Below, piece after piece: positions 22,301 through 29,187 of a DNA stretch of 32,810 bases. The position numbers and the translations under genes were made by a program. Position 1 is the first letter of the stretch. Each line of letters starts with the position of its first letter. The stretch covers positions 1 to 32,810 of IMG/VR virus record IMGVR_UViG_3300036851_000073; one strand, written 5' to 3'. Source of the DNA: a virus. The notes under the pieces are model-generated. The model ran no database searches. It saw nothing but the letters and a program-made list of their open reading frames with translations, and was not told where the DNA came from.

Positions 22301-22811
22301 GGACCTCGTCACCGGACAGCTTGAACTGGGTCATCGCAGTAGCAGCGACCTCGGCCGCATCTGCGACCCCCAACTCACCAGCAGCAGCAAGGTCCAGCGC
22401 GCCCGCCAGACCGCCACCGAGGATGTCCTTTGTGGACACGCCCGCCTTGGCGAGATTCTCGATGCCGGCCGCGGCTTCGGTAGCGGAGAACGCGGTGTCC
22501 TTGCCCGCCTTGATCGCGGCCTCACGCAGCTCCAGCATGTTGCCCGCAGTCTCGTGCGTGGCCGCCTGAACGCCGGACATGGCCTGGTCGAAGTCGGCGA
22601 ACTTCTTCACCGCGACCGCGATCCCAGCGCCGGCAGCAAGGCCCACGACGCCGAGGCCACGGGCCATGGTGTCCAGGTCGCCCTTATTCTTCTGGACGTT
22701 CTTCGACAGCCCGTCCGTGAAGTCCTTGGCCTGACGGTTCGCCTGCTTCAGCCCGGCAACGAACCCGTCGTTCTTGAGGGTGAGTCGGACGGAGACGGTG
22801 CGATCGGCCAC
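19326..22811 (-). CDS. Tape measure protein with peptidase-like domain
   Basis: 1161 residues from GTG, with AGGAGG 6 bases upstream. Residues about 1-400 are the PhageMin_Tail domain (VSVRLTLKNDGFVAGLKQAN, FDQAMSGVQAATHE, ENLAKAGVS, and ALKQGGLVAAQMGLSIEETT). Hydrophobic segments near 360-420 (LALGAVATVGGLGAAGLLKA and RRLTLAMGAVGVAITAGLIL) are usual for such proteins. Residues about 965-975 (GSTHAGGGAMDT) fit the SxHxxGxAxD zinc motif of M15 peptidases, with HHIH near 1003-1006 as a possible third ligand. It sets tail length and may cut peptidoglycan during genome entry. Confidence 0.92.
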   Translation of the reverse strand: MADRTVSVRLTLKNDGFVAGLKQANRQAKDFTDGLSKNVQKNKGDLDTMARGLGVVGLAAGAGIAVAVKKFADFDQAMSGVQAATHETAGNMLELREAAIKAGKDTAFSATEAAAGIENLAKAGVSTKDILGGGLAGALDLAAAGELGVADAAEVAATAMTQFKLSGDEVPHVADLLAAAAGKAQGEVSDMAYALKQGGLVAAQMGLSIEETTGTLASFASAGLLGSDAGTSLKTMLLALANPSVKAAGVLKELGINVYDANGAFMGMAPLAEQLKTKLGGVSEQTRNAALATIFGSDAIRAASVLYNEGAAGIAEWTDKVNDQGFAAETAAIKTDNLKGDIERLGGSIDTALIQQGSGANDALRGLAQGAGLLVDGIGNLPESVSKVGLALGAVATVGGLGAAGLLKAASAASEAREAWQNLGATGRRLTLAMGAVGVAITAGLILYGAFTKKNAEAKQRAEDLRQTLDEQTGAITGNTKAYVANELAQNGLAQKAKDLGFNLSTITEAALGNESALKGVVSQLDKMIEAGKTNGPVTTQAAYDLYQEGAAAQALKDALFGTNKQLTEAQRVQKLAGEGAKEHKTAQELQADAVKKANEKIKEETESLDDLIDRMHAASGAALSLSGAQISFQESLDDATASIKENGRTLNISTAEGRANRSALNDLAEAANDQTDAMLKSGKSNDVARKTAVTARAEFIKVATQMGLNKKQAEALATSLIDIPDAVNTNVTNTAGAAKRQAEDYKTNGLDKLPKNVPTHVSITNLHQSKKDVGDFATHVTQTLRGIKDEAIRVNLAYTSSLGQNPKNKNNFATGGPVFGAGTATSDSIPAMLSNNEHVWTAKEVQAAGGHGAVKKMRQGVLKGYAAGGDVHIGLNASTPSGAAVQGVADGIARFYGQEIAKKSQEVLGVGGPPGSVQTFRGKRLNARTIAMLLNAERILGARFHITQGSYSTSVAASGSTHAGGGAMDTDGPRGWGAAVAALRKANFAAWHRTPSQGPWGHHIHSIAIGDSSASPAAKRQVQSFLSGGNGLGGGGKSANQRAVTSGGLGYSTSKQTFSDGGPVALGYRNGGVLRPGQYAYNETREPEAVLNKTQFADLASPAVDYDKLAESMLRAMSTAGVGTVYATIPIEVGGEVRRVVRTEVKTMNREAARSYEIGG

Positions 22812-22821
22812 GGCCCGCCTC

Positions 22822-23717
22822 CTATGCTCGCTTGGCTCCCCACAGCAGGTGGGAGTGCTTGATCCTCGGGCGTCCGGTGTCCTTGTCGGGCCGCAGGACT
22901 TCCTCTTGCTTGGCGGCTATCGCCTTGCATTTGAAGCACTCCGTCGGGTCGAGGCCGGCCCAGTCGATGTCCGGGTTCGTGGTCTCGTGGAGTTGCCCAC
23001 CGCACCCACCGGGGCACTTGCCCGCCCCGTACGCGGCGAGCGCGAGCATCCAGGCGCGCTCCTCGTCGTCCCACTCCACCTCAGGGATGGAGGAGATCAG
23101 GAGCCCGTCTTCGTAGGTGTAGTGAGTGGTGGGCTCCCAGCCGAGGAACCGTTTCCGGCTTACTCCGAGGGAGCGGGCGAGTTCGACGTCTCGCCTGAGT
23201 TCCGGAGAGTTCTCGAGGCGATTGCGGAGAAAGGGACGCGCTGATCACCACGGTTCAGCCAGGCAACCGCTTCGACCAGTTGATCCCACTGGCCCTGGGT
23301 CAGTTCCTCGAGGAGCTTGTCGCGGGTCTCATCGTCGAGTTCGGGTTCCACCCAGCAGGCGGGGACGGCGTCGTTGTAGATCGACATGTCGAACTCTTTG
23401 GCGTCGTCCTTGGAGGGATGCTTCGCCACTAGATCAGCCCATGCCTTGCGCGGGAGCGCGCGGAGCAGGACGTCGATGGTGGAGTCCTGCGCCTCGGCGA
23501 TCAGGGCGTTGATCTGCTCGGCGAGGGCCGTAGCCTCCGGGTTTCCGCCGAGGGACTTCAGTTCCCCGTCGGCGTCGCGGAGCTTGATCAGTTCGCGCTC
23601 CAGCCCTTCGATCTGCAGCTGAATGTCGCCGCGCAGATTCAGGGGCACGACGCGCTCGCCGCGCTTGGCGTTCTGCACCAGGGCGCGGATCTTCTGGACG
23701 TCTTTCTTGGTGGTCAT
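22822..23717 (-). CDS. Tail assembly chaperone GT (frameshift product)
   Basis: This 298-residue product is made when ribosomes slip -1 at CCCTTTC (23229-23235) while translating the chaperone G gene; the coordinates give a whole number of codons after adding the slip. The extension in the -1 frame begins FLRNRLENSPELRRDVELAR and continues SLGVSRKRFLGWEPTTHYTY, a pattern known from actinophage GT proteins, so it is clearly coding although it has no start of its own. Near the end CPGGC and CFKC form a possible zinc site. It ends 11 bases before the tape measure start, and binds the tape measure during tail assembly. Confidence 0.85.
23160..23717 (-). CDS. Tail assembly chaperone G
   Basis: 185 residues from MTTKKDVQKIRALVQNAKRG, with AAGGAG 7 bases upstream. 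The chain is mostly helical and charged, with conserved-looking WADLVAKHPS and VPACWVEPELDDETRDKLLE segments typical of actinophage tail assembly chaperones between the tail tube and tape measure genes. The last 14 residues after the slippery site (SAIASRTLRNSGE and following) are a non-conserved tail used only when no frameshift occurs. Confidence 0.9.
   Translation of the reverse strand: MTTKKDVQKIRALVQNAKRGERVVPLNLRGDIQLQIEGLERELIKLRDADGELKSLGGNPEATALAEQINALIAEAQDSTIDVLLRALPRKAWADLVAKHPSKDDAKEFDMSIYNDAVPACWVEPELDDETRDKLLEELTQGQWDQLVEAVAWLNRGDQRVPFSAIASRTLRNSGETSNSPAPSE
23229..23235 (-). promoter_or_regulatory. Programmed -1 frameshift site CCCTTTC
   Basis: On the minus strand the heptamer CCCTTTC stands in the frame C_CCT_TTC, the X_XXY_YYZ form of a -1 slippery site, 69 bases before the stop of the G frame. 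The downstream -1 frame carries the conserved GT extension. Tail assembly chaperone genes of siphophages use such sites to make a small fixed share of the longer product. Confidence 0.85.
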
Positions 23718-23753
23718 CTTTGGCTCCTTGGCTCTGGCTCTGGTCGTGCGGAA

Positions 23754-23790
23754 GGCGCCGCCGGCCCGAGCCAAGTAGGCCGGCGGCGCC
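23754..23790 (-). terminator. Strong 13-bp hairpin after tail tube gene
   Basis: GGCGCCGCCGGCC and its perfect complement are separated by an 11-base loop in the gap between tail tube and chaperone G genes. There is no T-run. It would reduce read-through from the highly expressed tube gene into chaperone genes, or protect the 3' end of the tube mRNA. Confidence 0.65.
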
Positions 23791-23798
23791 GATCAGGG

Positions 23799-24281
23799 TC
23801 AGGCCGCAACGATCGCGTCGAGCTCCGGCTGGGACGAGACGTACCAGCGCGACCCGAAGGTCACACCACCGTTCGCTGTGGTCGGGTTCGGCTTCCTCTC
23901 GCCCGCGACACCGGGGAACACCAGGCACTTCTGCGCGGCGGCATAGTTGGTCTCGTACGCGACGCCGTACCGCAGGACGAGGAAGCCAGTCAGGCCGCGG
24001 AGCATCGTGGTCCACGCCACGTCGTCCACGGTCGCGATGTGGCGGTACATGGTGAGGTCGATCGCGTACGTCGCGCGGCCGGGGGACTGGGCGTCGAACG
24101 TCTCGCACAGCGCCGGCAGGGCGACCACGGCCTCGTCGACGGAGACGCTCAGGCCGTCGGCGGTGATGAGGCACTCCAGGTCGACACCGCCGTTGAGCGC
24201 GGTGGCGGTGGGGGCTGCGATGTCCGCGATGGACACCACGAATGTGGCCTTGACGTTGCCATCGGCCAGCATCTTCGCCAT
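23799..24281 (-). CDS. Major tail (tube) protein
   Basis: 160 residues from MAKMLADGNVKATFVVSIAD, with GGAG 6 bases upstream. Alternating beta strands (DLECLITADGLSVSVDEAVV, RATYAIDLTMYRHI, GLTGFLVLRYG, GGVTFGSRWYVSSQPELDAI) fit a compact tail tube fold. It lies directly upstream of the frameshifted chaperone genes and a strong hairpin, the classical position of the major tail protein. Somewhat short for the family. Confidence 0.82.
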   Translation of the reverse strand: MAKMLADGNVKATFVVSIADIAAPTATALNGGVDLECLITADGLSVSVDEAVVALPALCETFDAQSPGRATYAIDLTMYRHIATVDDVAWTTMLRGLTGFLVLRYGVAYETNYAAAQKCLVFPGVAGERKPNPTTANGGVTFGSRWYVSSQPELDAIVAA

Positions 24282-24284
24282 GAG

Positions 24285-24473
24285 TTACTCCATTTCCGTA
24301 CTGGCCGCGGGCGCGGCATGGGTGGGCTGGCTCGGCAGGTTCTTCTTCGGCTTCGCCTTGTCGGGGGCCGGGCCGTCAACGGGCTCCCAATCGGGGAGGT
24401 TGGGTAGCGCCGACTCCGGGAGCGACGCCACGTCGCCGGTTTCCTTGTGCCTGACGCGGACGAACTTGGCCAT
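24285..24473 (-). CDS. Small charged protein, 62 aa
   Basis: MAKFVRVRHKETGDVASLPE, then SALPNLPDWEPVDGPAPDKA and a Lys/Pro/Ala-rich tail. The start ATG overlaps the stop of the 110-residue gene (TGATG) and the stop is 3 bases before the tube gene. Small proteins with the same start (VRVRHxETGxxxxLPxSAL) are common between neck and tube genes of actinophages; their role is unknown. Confidence 0.75.
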   Translation of the reverse strand: MAKFVRVRHKETGDVASLPESALPNLPDWEPVDGPAPDKAKPKKNLPSQPTHAAPAASTEME

Positions 24474-24805
24474 CAGGCGTACACCGCGAACAGGTTCACC
24501 GAGGTGTTCGGCGCGGCGGTGACGTCGATCAGTCCGTCCACCGGGTCGGCGAGGTCGGCGGGCAGCATGAACGCTGCGTGGAGACCGGCGGTCACCGAGA
24601 TGGAGGTGATGTCCGGCTCCGCCTGCCCGTATCGCGTGGTACCGGGGGCCGTGATCGTCAGGACAGTGGCGGACGCGTTGCCGTTGTCGACGATCAGCAG
24701 GATCCGCTTGCCGGCGGGCGCGATCGTGTCCGGACCCGCAGTCGCGGTGGTGTTCGTCAGGAGAATGCCGTCCAGGTCGGCCGAGACGACAGGGATTGCT
24801 GCCAT
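24473..24805 (-). CDS. Small structural protein, 110 aa
   Basis: MAAIPVVSADLDGILLTNTT, then beta strands (KRILLIVDNGNASATVLTIT, SISVTAGLHAAFMLPADLAD). The fold suggested is a small beta sandwich such as a decoration or tail-associated protein; proteins of this type often stand between tail terminator and tube genes in actinophages. RBS AGGAG lies 10 bases upstream. Confidence 0.72.
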   Translation of the reverse strand: MAAIPVVSADLDGILLTNTTATAGPDTIAPAGKRILLIVDNGNASATVLTITAPGTTRYGQAEPDITSISVTAGLHAAFMLPADLADPVDGLIDVTAAPNTSVNLFAVYA

Positions 24806-24829
24806 GAGAGGGGCTCCTAAGAGAGGCGG

Positions 24830-24841
24830 CCCCGCTCGGGG
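24830..24841. other. Short C/G hairpin
   Basis: CCCC-GCTC-GGGG, a four-base-pair stem that can extend by wobble pairs, between the tail terminator gene and the 110-residue gene. May be a weak transcription or mRNA-processing signal. Confidence 0.25.
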
Positions 24842-24850
24842 ACCAAAGGG

Positions 24851-25243
24851 TCAGGCTGGGGAGGATGTGAAGCTCCAGCCGTCCACCGCGTAGAAGACAG
24901 CGGGTGAGACATCGCCGTCTCGGCGGGCCGGCTGGGTGTACTCGTTGCGGATCAGGCCTGTCTGCTGCCCTGTGATAATGGGGCGCACCTCTTCGACGCG
25001 CTCCCGGATCTTGTTCGCGTACAGCTGGGCCTGCTCGGTGGTGGACCCGACACAGGTGGTCTGGATCTCGTTGTCCGCCCGCGACCGCTGACCACAGAGG
25101 GCCTGGCTGTCGGGTTGCTTCCACGGCATCGCCGGGTGCACCACGACATACGGGGGCGCAGTCAGGTTCGGGGTGAAGGTGACGTACTTGTTCAGGTCGC
25201 CGAGGAGAGTGAGGAACGCCTCCACGTGCGGCTGCTGGCTCAC
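24851..25243 (-). CDS. Tail terminator-like protein
   Basis: 130 residues from MSQQPHVEAFLTLLGDLNKY. The N-terminal helix, the strand PYVVVHPAMP, the CVGSTTEQAQLYANKIRERV segment and the C-terminal strand fit the minor tail protein or tail terminator fold (lambda gpU/HK97 gp10 neighbour type). Position after the gp10-like gene and before the tube supports this. Confidence 0.78.
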   Translation of the reverse strand: MSQQPHVEAFLTLLGDLNKYVTFTPNLTAPPYVVVHPAMPWKQPDSQALCGQRSRADNEIQTTCVGSTTEQAQLYANKIRERVEEVRPIITGQQTGLIRNEYTQPARRDGDVSPAVFYAVDGWSFTSSPA

Positions 25244-25617
25244 AGGATGTCCTCAGCGACGTCCTGGATCGCCTTGACGTACCTCGGCTCCTCGGCCTTC
25301 GCGGCGGGAAGGAGGTGCGGGATCGGGGCGTTCTTCGAGGTGCCGAACTCCAGGATGTTGCCCAGAGCACCCTGCCTGCGGTTCTTGTCCGGGCCGATCA
25401 CAGCCTCGATCTTGCCGGGCGACTCGGAGGTCTCGTAGGTGATCGACTGTGGGTAGTGCGGGGCGTGAGACAGGCCAGACGCCAGCTTCTGCGCGTCCGT
25501 CTTCACGTTCAGCGCACCCCGCTGCACGATCGGGCGCACCTGACGGGGATGCTCCACGGCGGCCTTCGCCAGATCAGCGCCGAGTGCATCCATCTCGGAA
25601 GCGTCGAAGTCGATCAT
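25240..25617 (-). CDS. HK97 gp10-like neck/tail-completion protein
   Basis: 125 residues. MIDFDASEMDALGADLAKAA, then KTDAQKLASGLSHAPHYPQS and GNILEFGTSKNAPIPHLLPA; the LEFGT-x-x-x-P-x-P-x-L-P/A motif is the signature of HK97 gp10-like proteins. It joins the head-tail connector. The ATG overlaps the stop of the preceding gene and its own stop overlaps the next start. Confidence 0.87.
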   Translation of the reverse strand: MIDFDASEMDALGADLAKAAVEHPRQVRPIVQRGALNVKTDAQKLASGLSHAPHYPQSITYETSESPGKIEAVIGPDKNRRQGALGNILEFGTSKNAPIPHLLPAAKAEEPRYVKAIQDVAEDIL

Positions 25618-26015
25618 GACTGCGTCTCCTCCACTGCGAGACGGCGTGCCGTCATGTAGGACTTCTGCACCAGAGAGACCACGCGGAACCGCTTGCCCAC
25701 CAACTGCGGGTCGTTGGCGCTAGCGGTGTGAGTCCACACGTCGTCCACCGCTGCCTGCGGGGCGGACATCGGGATGTGGACCTCGAAGCGGGTCTCCATC
25801 ACGACCCGCTCACCCGCGTCGACGCCGTGGCCAATCGCGTCGGTAGTCTGCACCTTCCCGACGCCTGCGTACTTCAAGGTGCCGAGAACTACGGGGTAGG
25901 TGCCGTCCGGGTTGATCGGGCCCTGCGTGCTGGGTCCTCTGAGTTCGCCTTCTTCGCCGACCATCTGCTCTTCGGCGAACTCGCGGCCCGCTTGGAGGGC
26001 TTCACTGGCGGACAT
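25614..26015 (-). CDS. Head-tail stopper-like protein (DUF6093 type)
   Basis: 133 residues from MSASEALQAGREFAEEQMVG; the start overlaps the stop of the adaptor gene (TGATG). The N-terminal LQAGREFAEEQM helix followed by strands (TYPVVLGTLKYAGVGKVQTT, ERVVMETRFEVHIPMSAPQA, GKRFRVVSLVQKSYMTARRL) matches the DUF6093 neck proteins of actinophages. Known role: head closure between adaptor and tail. Confidence 0.8.
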   Translation of the reverse strand: MSASEALQAGREFAEEQMVGEEGELRGPSTQGPINPDGTYPVVLGTLKYAGVGKVQTTDAIGHGVDAGERVVMETRFEVHIPMSAPQAAVDDVWTHTASANDPQLVGKRFRVVSLVQKSYMTARRLAVEETQS

Positions 26016-26587
26016 CAGGCCGCCGTGTTGATGCTGCCGGTGGCCGGCCGGCGGGCGTACTTCTTGCGAAGCGCCTTCCCCAGGGCGCCGAGGTCGGAGC
26101 CAAGGGAGGCGTCGGCGAACGCCTCGCGGTAGTCGTCGATCGACCGCGAGGAGAGGTTCTTCGGGTTGTTCATCTGCTGCCCCGCGAGCGCGAGACAGGC
26201 ATCCCACGCGAGCGCGATGCCGTCAGACTCCGCCGCGTAGCCGTGGGTATAGACGACGTCGACCTCGTGCTCTTCGCACAGATCGGCCCAGGTGCCTTCA
26301 TTCAGGATCAGCCTGGAGCCACGGAGCTTCCACGCCGTGGTGGCGACGCCGTCGATCTCCACCGACGTCACCGCCACCACCGGGCGTTCAGGCAGCCATA
26401 GGACCCGCGAGATGGGTGCCTGAACGGTGATCTCGTCATCCACGACCAGGCTGATCCACTGGTCGGTGATGGCGCGGATTCGCGCGGTAGCACCCTCCAG
26501 GAACTGGTCAGCCTGCGACTCCTCGGCCGCGGTGAAGGTTCTCTTCAGCCGGGCCGCGAGATCGTCAGTGGTCGCGAACGACGCCAT
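26015..26587 (-). CDS. Head-tail connector adaptor protein
   Basis: 190 residues. MASFATTDDLAARLKRTFTA and FLEGATARIRAITDQWISLV are the N-terminal helices of gp6/HCP1-type adaptors, followed by a strand block (LWLPERPVVAVTSVEIDGVA, WKLRGSRLILNEGTWADLCE, DVVYTHGYA) and a C-terminal helix pair. It would sit beneath the portal. It lies 6 bases after the major capsid gene. Confidence 0.85.
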   Translation of the reverse strand: MASFATTDDLAARLKRTFTAAEESQADQFLEGATARIRAITDQWISLVVDDEITVQAPISRVLWLPERPVVAVTSVEIDGVATTAWKLRGSRLILNEGTWADLCEEHEVDVVYTHGYAAESDGIALAWDACLALAGQQMNNPKNLSSRSIDDYREAFADASLGSDLGALGKALRKKYARRPATGSINTAA

Positions 26588-26593
26588 CAGGGC

Positions 26594-27814
26594 CTACGCG
26601 AACAGTCCGCGGAGGACGCCGTGAGCGGCCTGGTTGCCGTAGGCAAGGCCGATCTCGCCGTACACCTGGGACTTCTCGGAGGCGCCGGTCTTCGCCAGCT
26701 CCTCCTCGAACAGGACACCCTTGCCCGGGATGTTCAGGAACACCGGGTCGACCATCTCCAGCGACACCACGGCCAGGGCATCGGCGGGGAGCGCCCGCTC
26801 GGTGACCAGGTTCAGGGTGCCGAAGTCGGTGACGATGGTGTCCATCGCGACACCGCCCACGTTCCGAGTGCCAGCCATGATCCCGGCGGTCGAGGAGTAC
26901 GCGGTCGCATACGCCTTGGTGATCGCGCGGCGCTGACCGGACGGCACGAACAGGGTAGCGGTGCCCTGCTCGTTGATGCCGCCGTTGTCGAACACCGACT
27001 GCAGCAGCCCGCCCACCAGGTCGGGGGTGACGAGGGTCGCGGCCTTGATGCCGTAGTACGACACGGTGGCGGTGCCCACGGTGATCGCGGTTCCGCCCTT
27101 GGTCGCGGCGATCTTGAACGAGGTCGTGCCCGTCACCGACTTCACCCAGTAGGCGCGGCCGACCACGATCGTGGTCGAGGCGCCGACGTCGGTGAAGACG
27201 ACCTTGTCATCGGCCACGAGGTTGTGGGTCGCGGTGATGGTATCCGTCGCCGCCGACGCGCCCACGGTGAGCGGGTTCGTCGAGTCGGCGATCTGGGCGT
27301 TCGAGGTGATCACGGACAGCAGGCCGGCCGTGGCGCGAGCGGTCGAGTTCGTGGTCGGCTTCACCTTGACGCCGTTCCAGAACACGTAGTTGGTGTCCCG
27401 GGCGATCTGCTTCAGCGTCTGCATGATCTGCCACGCGTGCTCGTCGTTGACCGGGTTCGGTCCGCCGTCGTTCGAGTTGAACGGCGCGGCCTGGACCGTC
27501 GCGTACTGCTGCGACGTGGCCTGCTTCGTGTATGAAGTGGTCACGGCCTCCTGGAAGATCTGGACCACGTTCTCGACCTGGCCACGGACGCGCGCCTCGG
27601 CGGTCGGCGCGTCAGCACCTTCCAGGCGGGGCCGCGACGCTGCATCGCGCAGGTCGTAGGTCTGCCACTCGAACGCGGTGGAAGTGGTCTGCTTGCCGCC
27701 GCCGAGGCCGCCGGCAGCGGACAGGAGCGGGGTGTCGGCGGGAGTGAGGGCGAAGAGTTCGCCGTGGTAGTTGGGCTCGTTGAAAGTCGTGCCCATCCCG
27801 GTGATACCGGACAT
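26594..27814 (-). CDS. Major capsid protein (SU10/DUF5309 type) with inserted beta domain
   Basis: 406 residues. AGGAGG precedes the ATG. Residues 1-110 match SU10-type HK97-fold major capsid proteins (ADTPLLSAAGGLG, FEWQTYDLRDA, RLEGADAPT, RVRGQVENVVQIFQEAVTTS). Residues about 181-256 look like an inserted beta domain (ATDTITATHNLVADDKVVFT, GRAYWVKSVTGTTSFKIAAT, GGTAITVGTA) of a kind found in other phage structural proteins as a surface decoration. The remainder (LFVPSGQRRAITKAYATAYS to the C-terminus) continues the HK97 fold. It forms the capsid shell and follows the scaffold gene. Confidence 0.92.
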   Translation of the reverse strand: MSGITGMGTTFNEPNYHGELFALTPADTPLLSAAGGLGGGKQTTSTAFEWQTYDLRDAASRPRLEGADAPTAEARVRGQVENVVQIFQEAVTTSYTKQATSQQYATVQAAPFNSNDGGPNPVNDEHAWQIMQTLKQIARDTNYVFWNGVKVKPTTNSTARATAGLLSVITSNAQIADSTNPLTVGASAATDTITATHNLVADDKVVFTDVGASTTIVVGRAYWVKSVTGTTSFKIAATKGGTAITVGTATVSYYGIKAATLVTPDLVGGLLQSVFDNGGINEQGTATLFVPSGQRRAITKAYATAYSSTAGIMAGTRNVGGVAMDTIVTDFGTLNLVTERALPADALAVVSLEMVDPVFLNIPGKGVLFEEELAKTGASEKSQVYGEIGLAYGNQAAHGVLRGLFA

Positions 27815-27823
27815 GGAACCCTC

Positions 27824-28399
27824 CTAGGGCTTCGTCTTGGCGGCAGCAGCTTTCTGCTCCCGCAGGGAGATGACGCGCACGAAATCGCGGGCCTTCTGGG
27901 CTTCGGCGATCTCGGCGTCGATGTCTGAGACTCCCGGTCGTGCACCCTGCGCCGGGTCCGGCTTCGGTACAGCCGGCTTCGGGTCGCCGCGCCACGCGAG
28001 CAACTTGTCCGCCGCTACACGCATGGCCGCTTCGTCGTTGCCGGTGAGGAGCTCGGCGTCGACACCCTTCTCGGCCGCGACCTTGTAGCGGGCGAGTTCG
28101 ATCTGGGCGTCGGCCGCGGCCTTCTCGGAGGCAGCGAGTCGCTCGGCTGCCTTCTCGGCCTCGGTCTTGTCGCGGTCCTCGAACGCCTTGACCTTCGCCG
28201 CGAGGTCGGCGTTTGCCTTCTCGGCGGCAGCGCGGGCCTCGCGTTCGGTCTGGAGCGCCTTCAGTCCAGGTGCGCCGAGCGGCTCGTCGGGCTTCGGCGG
28301 GTCGCCCACCGGAGCGACCGGGGTCGCAGGTACTGCAGGGACTTCGGGGACCACTGGGGGTGCAGCGGAAGCCGGGGCTTCCGGAGCGGGTACAGACAT
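27824..28399 (-). CDS. Capsid scaffolding protein
   Basis: 191 residues from MSVPAPEAPASAAPPVVPEV, with GGAGG 5 bases upstream. A Pro/Ala-rich N-terminal 45 residues is followed by a long coiled coil (residues about 55-115, KALQTEREARAAAEKANADL and following) and a charged C-terminus that includes RDFVRVISLREQKAAAAKTK. This is the scaffolding protein layout, and the gene lies between portal/MuF and major capsid genes. The N-terminus may be variable. Confidence 0.87.
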   Translation of the reverse strand: MSVPAPEAPASAAPPVVPEVPAVPATPVAPVGDPPKPDEPLGAPGLKALQTEREARAAAEKANADLAAKVKAFEDRDKTEAEKAAERLAASEKAAADAQIELARYKVAAEKGVDAELLTGNDEAAMRVAADKLLAWRGDPKPAVPKPDPAQGARPGVSDIDAEIAEAQKARDFVRVISLREQKAAAAKTKP

Positions 28400-28426
28400 C
28401 GTGCCTCCATCGCAGAGGGTGTTACG

Positions 28427-28452
28427 CCCATCCCGGAATCGCCCCGGGTGGG
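28427..28452. other. Imperfect hairpin before scaffold gene
   Basis: CCCATCCCGG and CCGGGTGGG pair with one bulge and a 7-base loop in the gap between the MuF-like and scaffold genes. Could moderate transcription entering the abundant capsid genes. Confidence 0.3.
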
Positions 28453-28455
28453 AAG

Positions 28456-29187
28456 TCAGATGAGATAGCCGGCCTGCTGCAGGAGGCTCAGTGCTTCGGT
28501 GCGGTCGTCGCCTGCGCGGCGGTAGACGGCATGCAGCCGGGCACTTCCCGGCAGGGTCATGTACAGCGACTCCCTGCCGTTCACGACACGGCTCATGTTC
28601 GCGCCGTCTTCGATCGCGGCCTGTTCGATCTTCGTCAGGCCGCGGATCTGGCCTGAGGCGAACAGCGCTTCGGGGTCGGTCCGGACATCCCCGGCTACAT
28701 TCTCGCGGGCCGGGATATGGCGGCATCCACAGTTCGGGTGCCTCAGGAACCCCTGATTCCAGGCGAACCACTTGCCTGCCTGGATCGCGCAGCGGGGGCA
28801 GCACGGCGCGTTCACCATGCGCACCCACCCGACACGATCGCGGGTCGTGATCGCCACGCCTGCCGCGACCCTTGCTGTGTCGCTGATCGCCGTTGAGACC
28901 ATCGACTCGAGGCGCCTCAGATCCGACGCCTCAGCCAATGGGGGCCGACTGTCTGCCGCGACAACTGCGGTGTTCACGGCAGCCTCAGGTGGGGCGTCGA
29001 TCCCCTGCTCGGAGAGCATGTCGTCCACCGAGGCCGCAGCGTCTCGCGCCGCGTAGGTCTGCAGCAGGATCAGGGCTCTCGTCGCAGAGGCTGGACTTCC
29101 AAGACCCCACGCCCTGCGAGCCGCAGCGAGACCCACGAGTACGTAGCGCTGCTGCTGACGGTAGTGCGCGTCAGCCGACCGGAGCAT
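28456..29187 (-). CDS. MuF-like minor capsid protein
   Basis: 243 residues, overlapping the portal gene by 17 bases. A helical N-terminal half is followed by the signature region WVRMVNAPCCPRCAIQAGKW and HPNCGCRHIPAREN, a Cys/His cluster found in MuF-like head morphogenesis proteins of actinophages (VG15-like). Such proteins are packaged with the portal; some carry toxin domains at the C-terminus, which this one does not obviously have. Confidence 0.85.
   Translation of the reverse strand: MLRSADAHYRQQQRYVLVGLAAARRAWGLGSPASATRALILLQTYAARDAAASVDDMLSEQGIDAPPEAAVNTAVVAADSRPPLAEASDLRRLESMVSTAISDTARVAAGVAITTRDRVGWVRMVNAPCCPRCAIQAGKWFAWNQGFLRHPNCGCRHIPARENVAGDVRTDPEALFASGQIRGLTKIEQAAIEDGANMSRVVNGRESLYMTLPGSARLHAVYRRAGDDRTEALSLLQQAGYLI

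Noticed and set aside
18948-22862. Long plus-strand frames of 568 and 633 codons opposite the tape measure and Dit-like genes
   Set aside because: They are antisense shadows produced by high GC at third positions. The minus-strand products match known phage families and occupy the operon without gaps.
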